Assembly: GCA_047630355.1 (NCBI GenBank) | Contig: JBLHXN010000007.1 | Span: 1 to 60,800, forward strand | Length of the DNA: 60,800 bases | Source: JANQUM01 sp047630355 | GTDB lineage: Bacteria; Bacteroidota; Bacteroidia; Cytophagales; Spirosomataceae | Reading direction: 5' to 3' | In this document: positions 1 to 7,647 of the stretch, piece after piece | Position numbering within the stretch: position 1 is the stretch's first letter | How the letters are laid out: each line of letters opens with the position of its first letter | Position numbers and translations under genes: made by a program | Notes under the pieces: model-generated | Seen by the model: only the letters and a program-made list of their open reading frames with translations | What the model was told of the DNA's origin: nothing | Database searches by the model: none

Positions 1-111
1 AAGTTTGTAAAAACTTAAATCCAAGACCGTACAACAAGAGCCGTATGAATCGAGAGGTTCACGTACGGTTCTGTGAGAGGTAAGGGGTGAAATTCCCCTT
101 ATCTACTCGAC
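1..111 (+). mobile_element. 3' end of a group II intron (domains V and VI)
   Basis: Positions 38-71 fold as a 34-nt domain V: an 8-bp lower stem starting GAGCCGTA and closed by TACGGTTC, the AGC catalytic triad at 39-41, a two-base CG bulge in the 3' strand, a 6-bp upper stem and a GAGA tetraloop at 52-55. Positions 75-108 fold as domain VI, with stem TAAGGGG/CCCCTTA and a single bulged A at 105, the expected branch point. The intron should end at GAC (109-111), six bases after that A. The intron-encoded protein and the 5' part lie outside the window. The 3' exon begins TGTATGCC, a box that also occurs in the attC-like element at 1369-1510. Confidence 0.88.
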
Positions 112-125
112 TGTATGCCGTTTTT

Positions 126-347
126 TTATTTCCTAAGCCAACTAAAAAAGCTCTCATTTATAAAAGGAATATAAATCCAAACCATTAAAGGAACAAGAAT
201 TAAACTCAATATTAGATTTTGTAAAGAACTTGGCAAATCAGTCATTAAAGGCATTAGGCTTTTAGAAAGTACTGTAAAAACTGGGTAAATAAAAAGCCAA
301 ATTAGAAATGCAAACTTGTATTTTTTTGGTTGTGTGTTATTTTCCAT
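126..347 (-). CDS. Small two-helix membrane protein
   Basis: The gene encodes 73 residues with two predicted membrane helices (about 12-32 and 44-63) and a basic C-terminus. The pattern, with a PLM before the second helix and a terminal F-x-W-L, recalls the C-terminal membrane module of antibiotic-biosynthesis-monooxygenase-type proteins, here as a stand-alone gene without the enzyme domain. That likeness is from memory and is not proof of function. Its ATG directly abuts the stop codon of the upstream gene, so the two are probably co-translated. The group II intron ends 14 bases beyond its stop codon. Confidence 0.65.
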   Translation of the reverse strand: MENNTQPKKYKFAFLIWLFIYPVFTVLSKSLMPLMTDLPSSLQNLILSLILVPLMVWIYIPFINESFFSWLRK

Positions 348-782
348 TTACGAGCGAACTTGCGAAAAATGACTGATTACACTTTTATTAAATAATAAAT
401 AAATAACCACCAATTGAACACAAAAGAAAAGTCCGATTGCTCCAAAAATCATTTCTGGTGGATTAGATACTTGTGGGCTAAGGTATTCTGTCAATAGTCC
501 GTTTGCATAATCAAATGCACCAATACAGTTATAGGCAATTAATCCCCCCCAAAGCCTTAATCCTGTTTTCTTATAAGCTAAATAAGCCATCAGTGGTGCT
601 AATAGCCCTAGGGTTGTATCTGTTGCCCAAGGTCCAAGCCACTCGTTGGGGTCTGGTCCACCAAGCATTTCTAAACCTGGGAAATAGGTAACAACTGAAA
701 ACCTACCAAAGGTTAAAGCGATCAGTATAGCTATCCATTTTATTTGTTTCGGGCGAATTTTTGTTTCGTGTAAATTATTCAT
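348..782 (-). CDS. Hypothetical multi-pass membrane protein
   Basis: The gene encodes 144 residues from the ATG at 782, chosen because AGAGAAAGA lies directly upstream. An in-frame ATG at 848 would add 22 residues with no clear ribosome site. Three or four hydrophobic segments are visible, with small polar loops that include a GGPDP stretch. I do not recognise the family. It sits between the Crp/Fnr-type regulator and the 73-residue membrane protein on the same strand, which suggests a three-gene operon. Confidence 0.65.
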   Translation of the reverse strand: MNNLHETKIRPKQIKWIAILIALTFGRFSVVTYFPGLEMLGGPDPNEWLGPWATDTTLGLLAPLMAYLAYKKTGLRLWGGLIAYNCIGAFDYANGLLTEYLSPQVSNPPEMIFGAIGLFFCVQLVVIYLLFNKSVISHFSQVRS

Positions 783-879
783 TTCTTTCTCTCTATTTAA
801 GATTTTTAATAATGAGGCAAAGTTGCAGTCATTTAAAAAGCTGTGCATTAATATAGATTAAGAAATGAATGTGATTCAA

Positions 880-1350
880 TTATTTAGATCTGGCTTTATC
901 TCCTTTAGCTTTACTTAAAGCTTCTGGCGTAATGCCGAGGTACGAAGCAATCATTCGTTGAGGAACTCTTTGCGTAATGTCAGGATAAATATCTATGAAA
1001 TGTTCATAGCGTTCAATGCCATTGGAACTCATCAACTTAATAATCCGATTTTGTAAAGTATATAATCGATTAACTAGTGAATTGACATTTGCGTTTTGTA
1101 TTGTTTCCTCTTTTTCTAAAACAATAAGTATAGAGTCCTCTATTGCGTCTATAAATAATTCACAAGGTGCTTTAGTATCACAATTATCAGCTATTATCCA
1201 ATTTTCAGGTGCAAACATATAAATGTGTTCTTTGCCTTTGTCGTCAATTGAATAACTTCGTAACAAACCTGATTCAACTTTATATACTTTTGAATCAAGC
1301 TCTCCTTGACGTTGAATTATTTGTCTTTTTTTTACTTCAATTCTTTTCAA
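880..1350 (-). CDS. Crp/Fnr-family transcriptional regulator, short form
   Basis: The gene encodes 156 residues. The N-terminal half is a cyclic-nucleotide-binding-type beta barrel (KVYKVESGLLRSY, then FAPENWI). The C-terminal part carries the truncated helix-turn-helix typical of Bacteroidetes Crp/Fnr proteins (RVPQRMIASYLGITPEALSK). No cysteine cluster for an Fnr-type FeS centre is visible, and the ligand is unknown. The gene starts just after an attC-like element and precedes two small membrane-protein genes on the same strand, which it may control locally (inference). Confidence 0.8.
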   Translation of the reverse strand: MKRIEVKKRQIIQRQGELDSKVYKVESGLLRSYSIDDKGKEHIYMFAPENWIIADNCDTKAPCELFIDAIEDSILIVLEKEETIQNANVNSLVNRLYTLQNRIIKLMSSNGIERYEHFIDIYPDITQRVPQRMIASYLGITPEALSKAKGDKARSK

Positions 1351-1368
1351 TTCGTGTTTTTTTTAAAT

Positions 1369-1510
1369 GGCATACAACGTTTTGCTAATTTGTACTGAAA
1401 TGGCATTAATGCAAAACCATTTTCAGCCCGCACTAAATTAAGTAAAAAAGCACAAATTTACTTAAACCACCGTCAGCCATTTTTGTATAAATTTGCTGTT
1501 AGGTGCTGGC
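1369..1510. repeat. attC-like structured intergenic element 1
   Basis: This 142-nt element is rich in inverted repeats. Outer boxes GGCATACAACG (1369-1379) and CTGTTAGGTGC (1496-1506) sit on weakly complementary arms (TTTGCTAATTTGTA against TATAAATTTGC). Inside lie two hairpins: CTGAAATGG (1395-1403) with CCATTTTCAG (1417-1426), and TTAAGTAAA (1438-1446) with TTTACTTAA (1457-1465). GTTAGGT at 1498-1504 fits the GTTRRRY R' consensus of integron attC sites, or read on the minus strand ACCTAAC fits RYYYAAC (R''). The opposite box deviates from consensus. It separates the Crp gene from the 1526-1888 gene. Calling it an attC site is inference. Confidence 0.45.
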
Positions 1511-1525
1511 TTCTTTTAACTTCTT

Positions 1526-1888
1526 TCAGTCGTTCAAATTTATTGTCGCAATAGTAAAAATTATAATTACAAGAAAAGACAAAATCGGATATTTTGATTG
1601 GTCAGGTCCAAGCTTTAATAAATCTGCCAATACAAGATAAAAGGGAATGCTCAATATTATGAGTCCTGTGTCTTGAAGTAATAAATTCAAAAAGCTATTT
1701 CCTGAGGCTTGAAAGAAGATCAAAAGCATTAGTATTAACGATAATAGAATTACGATAAACTCAAATGAGAATAGTTCTTTCAATTGAGAATCCATAATTG
1801 GATGACACAACCACCCATATAAAGTGCCGTCAGCTCTAGTCCACAATTTTTTAATATTATTAATTTTCGTTTTGTCATTGGCTTGCAC
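1526..1888 (-). CDS. Hypothetical membrane protein in a cassette-like setting
   Basis: The gene encodes 120 residues: a polar N-terminal 40 with a WTRADGTLYGWLCHP stretch, followed by three hydrophobic segments (about 43-62, 72-90 and 98-115). I recognise no family. The coding sequence fills the space between two attC-like elements almost exactly, starting 4 bases from GCACCTAAC at 1885-1893 and ending 15 bases from the other element. This is how a single-gene integron cassette is packed. Confidence 0.6.
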   Translation of the reverse strand: MQANDKTKINNIKKLWTRADGTLYGWLCHPIMDSQLKELFSFEFIVILLSLILMLLIFFQASGNSFLNLLLQDTGLIILSIPFYLVLADLLKLGPDQSKYPILSFLVIIIFTIATINLND

Positions 1889-1953
1889 CTAACTCGTATA
1901 TATATATGCAAGTTAAACAATCTCCTCAACTTGTGTATATATCCAGCAGTTGT
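1885..1953. repeat. attC-like structured intergenic element 2
   Basis: GCACCTAAC (1885-1893) is followed by a hairpin whose arms are TATATATATATGCAAGTT (1897-1914) and AACTTGTGTATATA (1928-1941), with CAGTTGTTC near 1945-1953 on the far side. On the minus strand the near box reads GTTAGGT, an exact GTTRRRY match, placed directly before the start codon at 1888, as R' is in integron cassettes. The distal box deviates from RYYYAAC. Element identity is inferred. Confidence 0.4.
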
Positions 1954-2010
1954 TCTGTTTCAAATCGTTAAAAGGCTATTATTGCGGTTATAATATGTAA
2001 ATTAGTAAGT

Positions 2011-3059
2011 GTGAAAAAATATATATTTGAAATTGGTCATCATAAACAAAAAGAAGTTATTTGGATAAACTTTGCCTATCGATAAGCAACTCATAGATAG
2101 GGTCAAAAAGCTGGTTGGGAGTAAATGGAGTTCGTCCGAAAAAGCGTGGTACGTCACAGACAATAATCACTACCGCAAGCTATTTGATTTGCCCATTCGG
2201 GAAATAGGCGAAAGTTATGTTGAAAAAATAGATGAAACCAATAAGCAAGCTTTTAGCGACTTTAGAAACCAGCTAAAACTAAAAGATTATAGCCAGAATA
2301 CGGTCATAAATTACACGTCGGTATTTGCCAATTTTCTGATTGTATTGAAGCAGGTAAACGCCGATACGCTTCCTCAACCTCGATTACGGGCTTACTTTGT
2401 GTATTGTGTAAAACATCTGAAAATAAAAACCTCAGACTTGAATACACGTATAAATGCTATCAAATTTTATTACGAGCAGGTTTTGATGATGCTGAAGATG
2501 TTCTTCGATATTCCCCGCCCAAAGAAAGATGCTACCGAAAGTATTTAGTGCTGAAGAGGTGAGGCGGTTATTGCGAGCCACTGAAAACAAAAAACACAAC
2601 CTTATGCTAAAAATATGTTACGGGATGGGGCTGCGGGCATCAGAAGTTACCGCCCTCAAAGTATCTGATATTGACCGTATGACGGTTTTGGTTGAACAGG
2701 CAAAAGGAAAACGTGACAGGATTGTGAACTTATCCGCGTCTATCCTCGAAGAGTTGCGTAATTATTACTTGGAGTACAAGCCCAAAAACTATTTATTTGA
2801 AGGCCAGTACGGAGGAGAGTACAGTTACAGTAGTTTGAAGAATGTATTTGACAAAGCATTGAAGTCCGCTAAAATAAGAAAAAAGCGGACGCTTCACTCA
2901 CTTCGACATAGTTACGCCACACATTTGATGGATGCTGGTACGGATGTACATTTTATTCAAGAACTTTTGGAACATCAAAGTATTACAACTACTCAGAAAT
3001 ACCTCTATGTTTCCCGTCAATCGGCGAGTACCATAAAAAGTCCGCTTGATTTACTGTGA
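2011..3059 (+). pseudogene. Tyrosine recombinase/integrase broken by two single-base shifts
   Basis: Three reading frames join into one integrase of about 348 residues. Segment 1 (2011-2079, GTG start) reads YIFEIGHHKQKEVIWINFAY. After one extra base near 2080 it continues as DKQLIDRVKKL. Segment 2 runs to about 2527 and holds the SAM-like core-binding domain. A second extra base in CCCAAAGAAAGATG moves to segment 3 (to 3059), the catalytic domain. Catalytic residues are visible: Arg in GLRASEV, HSLRH, His in LEHQS, and Tyr in QKYLY. Both lesions are +1, so a small repair would restore a full protein. It lies beside two attC-like elements. It could be an integron-type or a Xer-like integrase; no IntI-specific insert was recognised. 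Confidence 0.8.
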
Positions 3060-3095
3060 GTGCCAACTTAGTAGAGCTCTAAACTCGTTGTTGCT

Positions 3096-4430
3096 TCACT
3101 CAAGAACCCCCTCCGGTTCAACCGCCAACACCGCACCGGATTCGGCAATTTCAGTAAGTGAAACGGTTTTGGTTTCGTTTACCAAAAGTGGGTCGTACTT
3201 TGCGGCAACTCTGACGTAATTTTCGGTGAATCCGTGCATCATACCGTTTTCGACATCTTCTTCAAAAAGTACCGTAAATTCCTTTCCGAGTTGTTGTTCG
3301 TAGAAATAACGACGTTTTTTATCGGATAGGATGTGCAACATTTTTGACCGTTTGCGGCGTTCGCCTTTATCCACTATTGGCTTTATTTCGATTGCTTTTG
3401 TATTGGCTCTTTCGGAGTAAGTAAAGACGTGCAAATAGCTGATGGGCAATTCGTTGAGGAAGTTGTAGCTTTCCAGAAAGAGTTCTTCTGTTTCGCCCGG
3501 ATGCCCAACAATAACGTCAACACCGATGCAGCAATCTGGCATTACTTCTTTTATTTTTGCTACCCTTTCTATATAAAGTTCGCGGTTGTAACGGCGTTTC
3601 ATCAGTTTCAAAACTTTATTCGAGCCAGACTGAAGGGGAATGTGAAAATGAGGCACGAATCTCTCAGAAATTGCAACAAATTCAATTATTTCGTTTGATA
3701 ATAAGTTCGGTTCAATAGATGATATTCTGAATCGTTCGATTCCTTTTACTTTATCAAGCTCTTTTATCAATTCTAAAAAATCTGACTGTCTTTCTCCATT
3801 CACAATACCGAAGTCACCGATGTTCACGCCCGTAAGCACAATTTCTTTTACGCCGGCGGCGGCGATTTCTTCGGCGGCGGCAACAATATTTTTAACCTCA
3901 TCTGACCGGCTTTTACCGCGAGCCAACGGAATGGTGCAATACGTGCAAGGGTAATCGCATCCATCCTGCACTTTAAGAAAAGTACGGGTACGGTCGTTTA
4001 GTGAAAAAGAGGTATGGTATTCGAGTGGCTCTTCGATGGAGGAGTTAAAAATTTTCGCGGGACTTAGAGTGTTTTCGGCCTTACGCTCTTTTGTAAACGT
4101 TCCGAGTAATTCATGCAGCCTGAATTTTTCTGCTGCTCCAAGTACCGCATCTACGCCCGGAATTTCTGAAATCTCTTGCGGTTTCAGTTGTGCGTAACAC
4201 CCAATAATCGCTACAAAGCCATCGGGATTGATCTTATTCGCTTCCTTGACAATTTTACGGCACTTCTTGTCGGCGTTTTCGGTAACCGAACACGTATTAA
4301 TAATGAAAATATCTGGCGTGTCTGAAAATTCACTTTTGATAAATCCTTTTTCTTCAAATGTGCGAGAAATGGAGGATGTTTCGGAGTAATTAAGCTTACA
4401 GCCAAGTGTGTAAAATGCGACTTTTTTCAT
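3096..4430 (-). CDS. mtaB: tRNA t6A37 methylthiotransferase MtaB
   Basis: This 444-residue radical-SAM enzyme adds a methylthio group to N6-threonylcarbamoyladenosine at tRNA position 37. The N-terminal domain carries three cysteines for the auxiliary 4Fe-4S cluster (GCKLN, NTCSVT, GCYAQ). The radical-SAM motif CDYPCTYC is near residue 158, and a C-terminal TRAM-like region follows. GCKLNYSET at the start is typical of MtaB rather than MiaB or RimO. A CAAAATTA box at 4448-4455 (TAATTTTG read on the minus strand) may be its -7 element. It converges with the integrase remnant. Confidence 0.9.
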   Translation of the reverse strand: MKKVAFYTLGCKLNYSETSSISRTFEEKGFIKSEFSDTPDIFIINTCSVTENADKKCRKIVKEANKINPDGFVAIIGCYAQLKPQEISEIPGVDAVLGAAEKFRLHELLGTFTKERKAENTLSPAKIFNSSIEEPLEYHTSFSLNDRTRTFLKVQDGCDYPCTYCTIPLARGKSRSDEVKNIVAAAEEIAAAGVKEIVLTGVNIGDFGIVNGERQSDFLELIKELDKVKGIERFRISSIEPNLLSNEIIEFVAISERFVPHFHIPLQSGSNKVLKLMKRRYNRELYIERVAKIKEVMPDCCIGVDVIVGHPGETEELFLESYNFLNELPISYLHVFTYSERANTKAIEIKPIVDKGERRKRSKMLHILSDKKRRYFYEQQLGKEFTVLFEEDVENGMMHGFTENYVRVAAKYDPLLVNETKTVSLTEIAESGAVLAVEPEGVLE

Positions 4431-4458
4431 AATTATAATTTACGCTGCAAAATTACGT

Positions 4459-4489
4459 AAAAAAGCCCCTCAAAAAAATTGAGGGGCTT
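4459..4489 (-). terminator. Intrinsic terminator of glnA
   Basis: A perfect 9-bp stem AAGCCCCTC (4463-4471) with GAGGGGCTT (4481-4489) is followed on the minus strand by six T residues (4464-4459). It lies 25 bases past the glnA stop codon and also separates glnA from mtaB. Confidence 0.85.
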
Positions 4490-4514
4490 CGTAAAATGCA
4501 ATTCTGTTATTTTA

Positions 4515-5537
4515 TCAAAATTTGGCAGTTTTTACCGTTTTGATAATTCTTGCAGCAATTTTGTAAGGGTCACCGTTAGAAGCGGGTCTTCTGTCTTCTA
4601 ACCAGCCTTTATAACCTTTTTGAACGGCAATAATCGGAATTCTGATTGAGGCACCTCTATCTGAAACTCCCCATGAGAAATCTGTTATAGCGGCTGTTTC
4701 GTGTAAACCAGTCAAACGTTGATCGTTAAATTCTCCGTAAACGGCAATATGTTCTTTAACGAACGGTCTGAAAGCTTCACAGATTGCAGCATAGACATCT
4801 TTGCTTCCGCTTGTTCTCAAGGCGGTGTTAGAGAAGTTTGCGTGCATACCTGAACCGTTCCAATCCATATCTTTTCCAAGAGGCTTTGGGTGGTAGTCAA
4901 TATAATAACCGTATTTTTCGGTAAGTCTGTCAAGTAGGTATCTGGCAATCCAGATTTCGTCCCCCGCTTTTTTGGCACCCTTAGCAAATAATTGAAATTC
5001 CCACTGACCACTTGCCACTTCCTGATTGATTCCTTCAAAGTTTAAACCAGCGTCAATGCACAGATCGGCGTGTTTTTCAACTAATCCTCTGCCGTGCGTA
5101 TTTTTTCCGCCAACTGAGCAGTAATACATGCCTTGTGGAGCCGGGTAGCCGCCAATTGGGAAGCCGAGAGGTAGCTGAGTTTTAGTATCCATTATGAAAT
5201 ATTCCTGCTCGAAACCGAACCAGAAATCATCGTCTTCGTCGTCAATTGTGTTTCTGCCGTTTGATACGTGAGGTGTGCCATCAGCATTCATTACTTCGGT
5301 CATTACTAAATAACCATTTATTCTATCTGGGTCTGAATATATGGCTACCGGCTTCAAAATACAGTCAGATGAACCACCTTCTGCTTGTCTGGTAGATGAA
5401 CCATCAAAAGACCAATCGCCAATTTCGCCGAGTGTTCCTTTGAAGTCTTCGTGATCTTCAACTTTAGTTTTACTTCTCATATTCTGAGTAGGGAAGTAGC
5501 CGTCTAACCAAATGTATTCTAATTTAATTTTTGCCAT
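4515..5537 (-). CDS. glnA: Type II glutamine synthetase
   Basis: The gene encodes 340 residues, the length of eukaryote-like GSII rather than the roughly 470 of GSI. It makes glutamine from glutamate, ammonia and ATP. Catalytic and metal-site segments are intact: WSFDGSSTRQA, GFEQEYF, GINQEVASGQWEFQ, NGSGMHANFS, the glutamate-loop region RLTGLHETAAITDFSWG, and SDRGASIRIP. No adenylylation loop of the GSI type is seen. A CAAATATA box at 5594-5601 on the reverse strand may be part of its promoter. A second, unrelated-type synthetase (GSIII) lies 2.1 kb away. Confidence 0.93.
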   Translation of the reverse strand: MAKIKLEYIWLDGYFPTQNMRSKTKVEDHEDFKGTLGEIGDWSFDGSSTRQAEGGSSDCILKPVAIYSDPDRINGYLVMTEVMNADGTPHVSNGRNTIDDEDDDFWFGFEQEYFIMDTKTQLPLGFPIGGYPAPQGMYYCSVGGKNTHGRGLVEKHADLCIDAGLNFEGINQEVASGQWEFQLFAKGAKKAGDEIWIARYLLDRLTEKYGYYIDYHPKPLGKDMDWNGSGMHANFSNTALRTSGSKDVYAAICEAFRPFVKEHIAVYGEFNDQRLTGLHETAAITDFSWGVSDRGASIRIPIIAVQKGYKGWLEDRRPASNGDPYKIAARIIKTVKTAKF

Positions 5538-5774
5538 TGTAAAACGAGTTTGTAAGGTTTTGTAAATGTTTAGTTATTTAGATTTAACCATAACAAATAT
5601 ATACTTTATGCCATAGAATATTAAGACAATAGGGCTTTTCAACGCAATAATATTTTATATTATTGAAATAATGCAAAAAAATATTTAAAACCGTAAAAAC
5701 GGCAACTTCGATGTATTGATAAATCAAGATTAAAGTGATAGATAAGCTTTATATATACTTAAAACTTGCATATT

Positions 5775-7619
5775 TTACTTTTTTAGGTAATCCTCGTAGG
5801 TTGCTTGTTGCAGAGATTTACCTTTAAGTTCAATTGCTTTTTTATCTCCAGTAGTCTCAATTGATAGCACTTTTAGACCGGTATTATCAAAGAGCAGCTT
5901 TCCGGTTGGTTCAATAAAACCAAATCCGTTATTGAAAGTGAAAAATGCCCATTGAGGTTGTTTGGCGAGGAGTGGATTTTTAGACCAAACGTAATCCGAG
6001 TCATTCATTTTGTAATGATTAAGAATCATTTTTGAAATGTCTACCTGAGATAATAGGACATCCAACTTTTGATTCTTTTTGACTGCTCCACCAGTCCAGA
6101 ACATCGGGATTTTGTAATCGTCAAACCTGAAATTTGTTTTCGGAAAACGATGTCCGTGGTCTGCTACAATGATAACTACAGTATTGTCCCACCACCATTG
6201 TTGTTTTGCGTCGGTGATGAATTTTTTCAAGGATTCGTCCACGTACGATACTGAATTATAAAATTTATTTTCGATCGTTTTTTCTTTGTACTTATAAGCT
6301 ACCGGAACGTCAAATGGCTCGTGCGATGATGCCGTAAGAATTGTTCCGAAAAACGGCCGACCCGACTTTGTTTCATGATCCGAAATAAAGCGGTCGAGTA
6401 GTTCGCCGTCATACACGCCCCAAGCAGACTTTTGCAATGATTCAGGAAACGAACCCGATTCTGTGATATTTTGATAATCAGCTAATAACAAGTACTCCTT
6501 TAAATTTAGAAACGACGCGTTTCCGCCGTAATAAAAGGAAGTAGCGTATGATTTATTTTCAAATTCTTTGGTAAGAAATGGTAGCTTTTCAATTTTCTTG
6601 TTATCATAAATAATAGACTTTGCGGGTATGGAAGGGTACCCGTTCAAAATCGCGATCAGCCCTTCTTCGGTGTGACTTCCGGCAGCGTACATATTAGAGA
6701 AGTACAAAGACGAATCCCGAAGTGAGTTCAAAAAAGGCGTAATTTGAATGCCTTCCACTTCCATGCTTAATACTTTATCGGTCAGGCTTTCTACCACAAC
6801 AACGAGCACGTTTGTTTGCTCATCTACACTTATTAGCGGAGAGAATTTACCGTCAAGACCTTTTGGATATAAGGCTTCTAAATTTCTGCTGATTTCTCTG
6901 CGGGGAAGAAAGCTGTACGGGTTGAGCTTCGTGTCGAATTGCTTCAGTAAAGAGTACCCAAAATACCACGGACTATTCAAGGTTGAAATATTGACAAAAT
7001 AGTTGTCGGAAAAGTACAGTTGTCCTGGCTTTAGATTCTGACCTAAAATTCCTCCACGTATTGGAATGATTAATAACGCCGTGATCACAAAAGATATAGG
7101 AATAAAAGGAATCTTTTCGGTGAATTTCCACTTGTTCAAGTTGTGCGAAATTATCCGGTAGACGAAGTAACTTGCGATTGCCAACAGAATGAGGAAACTG
7201 ACGAAAAGTCTGAGGATAGGAGATGACCTTGCGGAAGCAAATGCTTCTCTTGGGCTCGATAAATAATTGAGTGGAGTTCCGTCTAACCTGAATTTCCAAA
7301 CGTTGTAAACTTCTAAATCAATGACAACAATCAACGTTAGAATTACGGTCAAAAAAAAAGTATAACCGTAGAGCATTGATTCCAGACGGCTCTTTTTGAA
7401 GAAATGCGAGAAGGTAACCAATAAGAACGGAATGACTGACAAATAGGCGGACATGGAGAGGTCCATCACCACGCCGTTTTTAAAAACACCGTAGATTAAT
7501 TCTAACGTTAAGGATTTTACTTCTTGGATGTGATAAATTAGAAATATTATTCTGGCACAGATAAAATAAGTGAACCAGAAAATATAGTACAGCAATAAAA
7601 ATTGTAATCGTTCTTTCAT
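5775..7619 (-). CDS. LTA synthase-like membrane sulfatase/phosphotransferase
   Basis: The gene encodes 614 residues. About five membrane helices lie in residues 1-190, followed by a periplasmic sulfatase-fold domain (about 265-540). Metal-site segments are visible: VVVVES, AGSHTEEG with the threonine in the nucleophile position, and VADHGHRFP. The family includes lipoteichoic acid synthases, but Bacteroidetes members presumably move phosphoglycerol or phosphoethanolamine groups onto envelope glycans (inference). The start codon region overlaps the promoter of the divergent glnN gene. Confidence 0.85.
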   Translation of the reverse strand: MKERLQFLLLYYIFWFTYFICARIIFLIYHIQEVKSLTLELIYGVFKNGVVMDLSMSAYLSVIPFLLVTFSHFFKKSRLESMLYGYTFFLTVILTLIVVIDLEVYNVWKFRLDGTPLNYLSSPREAFASARSSPILRLFVSFLILLAIASYFVYRIISHNLNKWKFTEKIPFIPISFVITALLIIPIRGGILGQNLKPGQLYFSDNYFVNISTLNSPWYFGYSLLKQFDTKLNPYSFLPRREISRNLEALYPKGLDGKFSPLISVDEQTNVLVVVVESLTDKVLSMEVEGIQITPFLNSLRDSSLYFSNMYAAGSHTEEGLIAILNGYPSIPAKSIIYDNKKIEKLPFLTKEFENKSYATSFYYGGNASFLNLKEYLLLADYQNITESGSFPESLQKSAWGVYDGELLDRFISDHETKSGRPFFGTILTASSHEPFDVPVAYKYKEKTIENKFYNSVSYVDESLKKFITDAKQQWWWDNTVVIIVADHGHRFPKTNFRFDDYKIPMFWTGGAVKKNQKLDVLLSQVDISKMILNHYKMNDSDYVWSKNPLLAKQPQWAFFTFNNGFGFIEPTGKLLFDNTGLKVLSIETTGDKKAIELKGKSLQQATYEDYLKK

Positions 7620-7631
7620 TTCATAAATTTG
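7602..7631 (+). promoter_or_regulatory. Bacteroidetes-type promoter of glnN
   Basis: TTG (7602-7604), 19 bases, then TAAATTTG (7624-7631) match the Bacteroidetes sigma-A consensus TTG / TAnnTTTG with ideal spacing. Transcription should start near 7638, about 10 bases before the glnN ATG, giving a very short leader. The -33 box lies within the first codons of the divergent sulfatase gene. Confidence 0.6.
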
Positions 7632-7647
7632 CTCAAAATAGTTTAAG

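Noticed and set aside
503..691. Plus-strand 62-codon frame opposite the membrane-protein gene
   Set aside because: It is a shadow of the minus-strand gene with no ribosome site.
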